The position numbers were made by a program, and so were the translations under genes. Below the pieces are notes generated by a model. That model was not told the DNA's origin, did no database searches, and saw nothing but the letters and a program-made list of their open reading frames with translations. Positions 63,851 to 64,000 of a stretch of 64,000 bases of DNA are shown one piece after another. Each line of letters begins with the position of its first letter. Position 1 is the first letter of the stretch. The stretch is from UBA1067 sp050874585 (GTDB taxonomy: Bacteria > Verrucomicrobiota > Kiritimatiellia > RFP12 > UBA1067): contig JBNMKZ010000003.1 of the NCBI GenBank assembly GCA_050874585.1, positions 24,973-88,972 on the forward strand, read 5' to 3'.

Positions 63851-64000
63851 ATGGCAAGTCTGAAAGAGGTGAAACGCCTGTCCGAGCTGTGCGAGAAGTA
63901 CGAGCTTGAGGGGCGCGAGGTTATCCACGGATTCTCGAACACGCAGCTCGGGTCGCTGTACAACGGCATCGGGCCGGAGAGCTTCCCCGGATGGCTTCGC
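63851..64000 (+). CDS. 5' part of an unidentified phage gene
   Basis: ATG at 63851 is the first base after one spacer base from the previous stop. The 50 visible codons start MASLKEVKRLSELC and look helical and charged. The frame is still open at the end of the window. No family can be read from this short piece; lysis genes are expected nearby. Confidence 0.55.
   Translation, partial: MASLKEVKRLSELCEKYELEGREVIHGFSNTQLGSLYNGIGPESFPGWLR

Larger units (their letters stand above)
2653..64000. mobile_element. prophage, left end and most of its length
   Basis: From the serine recombinase at 3270-5006 onward, all recognisable genes are phage or phage-cargo genes: integration, defence, replication, packaging (lambda-type terminase, gpW, portal), capsid, tail tube, tape measure and fibres. 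The exact left attachment site lies between the tRNA and the small gene at 2937 and could not be pinned down because the right junction is not in the window. The gene set indicates a long-tailed, siphovirus-like virion. All essential structural genes seen are intact, so the element may still be functional. Confidence 0.9.

Overview
The window holds about 2.65 kb of bacterial chromosome followed by more than 61 kb of one integrated tailed phage (prophage) whose right end lies outside the window. The host flank carries the end of an unknown gene, argH, an oligopeptide-type ABC ATPase and a tRNA-Val(TAC) with its own terminator. The phage starts just after this tRNA. Phage genes are strongly GC-rich at third codon positions, which creates many long false reading frames on the opposite strand. 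The host cannot be named with certainty. TATAAT-like promoters, ordinary Shine-Dalgarno sites, and BspA-type, InlB-type and WGDG/PKD-like adhesin folds in the tail genes suggest an anaerobic gut-type bacterium, possibly of the Verrucomicrobiota/Kiritimatiellota/Lentisphaerota group; this is inference.

Layout. 2.9-5.5 kb, minus strand: a small basic protein, a large serine recombinase and a DUF2924 protein form the integration module. 5.8-19.0 kb: a defence cargo made of an HsdM-like protein with a fused specificity region and an unusual SQPPF motif, a complete type I restriction-modification operon (HsdM, HsdS, HsdR), a zinc metallopeptidase, and a four-gene set resembling an ABC three-component (ABC-3C) conflict system. 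19.6-28.2 kb: early genes for a sigma-like factor, a RecE-type nuclease, a Sak4/RecA-like ATPase, a DUF669 protein, a RusA resolvase, a DEAD-type helicase, several overlapping microproteins and a primase-polymerase/helicase. 28.2-29.9 kb: six small genes on the minus strand. 30-31.9 kb: an unknown gene, a 29-residue peptide gene and an iteron plus AT-rich segment that looks like a replication origin. 31.9-35.1 kb: a ParB-methyltransferase fusion, a phage S-adenosylmethionine synthetase, a small membrane protein and a HARE-HTH protein. 35.2-51.8 kb: a lambda-type packaging, head and tail module (terminase, C5 methylase with an inserted HNH endonuclease, gpW, portal, protease-capsid fusion, decoration protein, connectors, tail tube, frameshifted chaperone, tape measure). 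51.9-64 kb: tail tip, fibre and receptor-binding genes, several built from host-like adhesin folds and internally duplicated. No lysis gene and no CRISPR array were recognised.

How it fits together. The left end protects the lysogen from other phages and plasmids. The middle replicates and recombines the genome, while the MetK and DNA methylases point to heavy methylation of phage DNA. The right half builds a siphovirus-like virion. A 36-bp element (TTCGGGACTG, 8 variable bases, CGGGCCTCGAAAAACGTG) occurs seven times in gaps between genes, always pointing into a gene or operon downstream, including the gene of the phage's own sigma-like factor. It is the most striking unexplained signal in the window.
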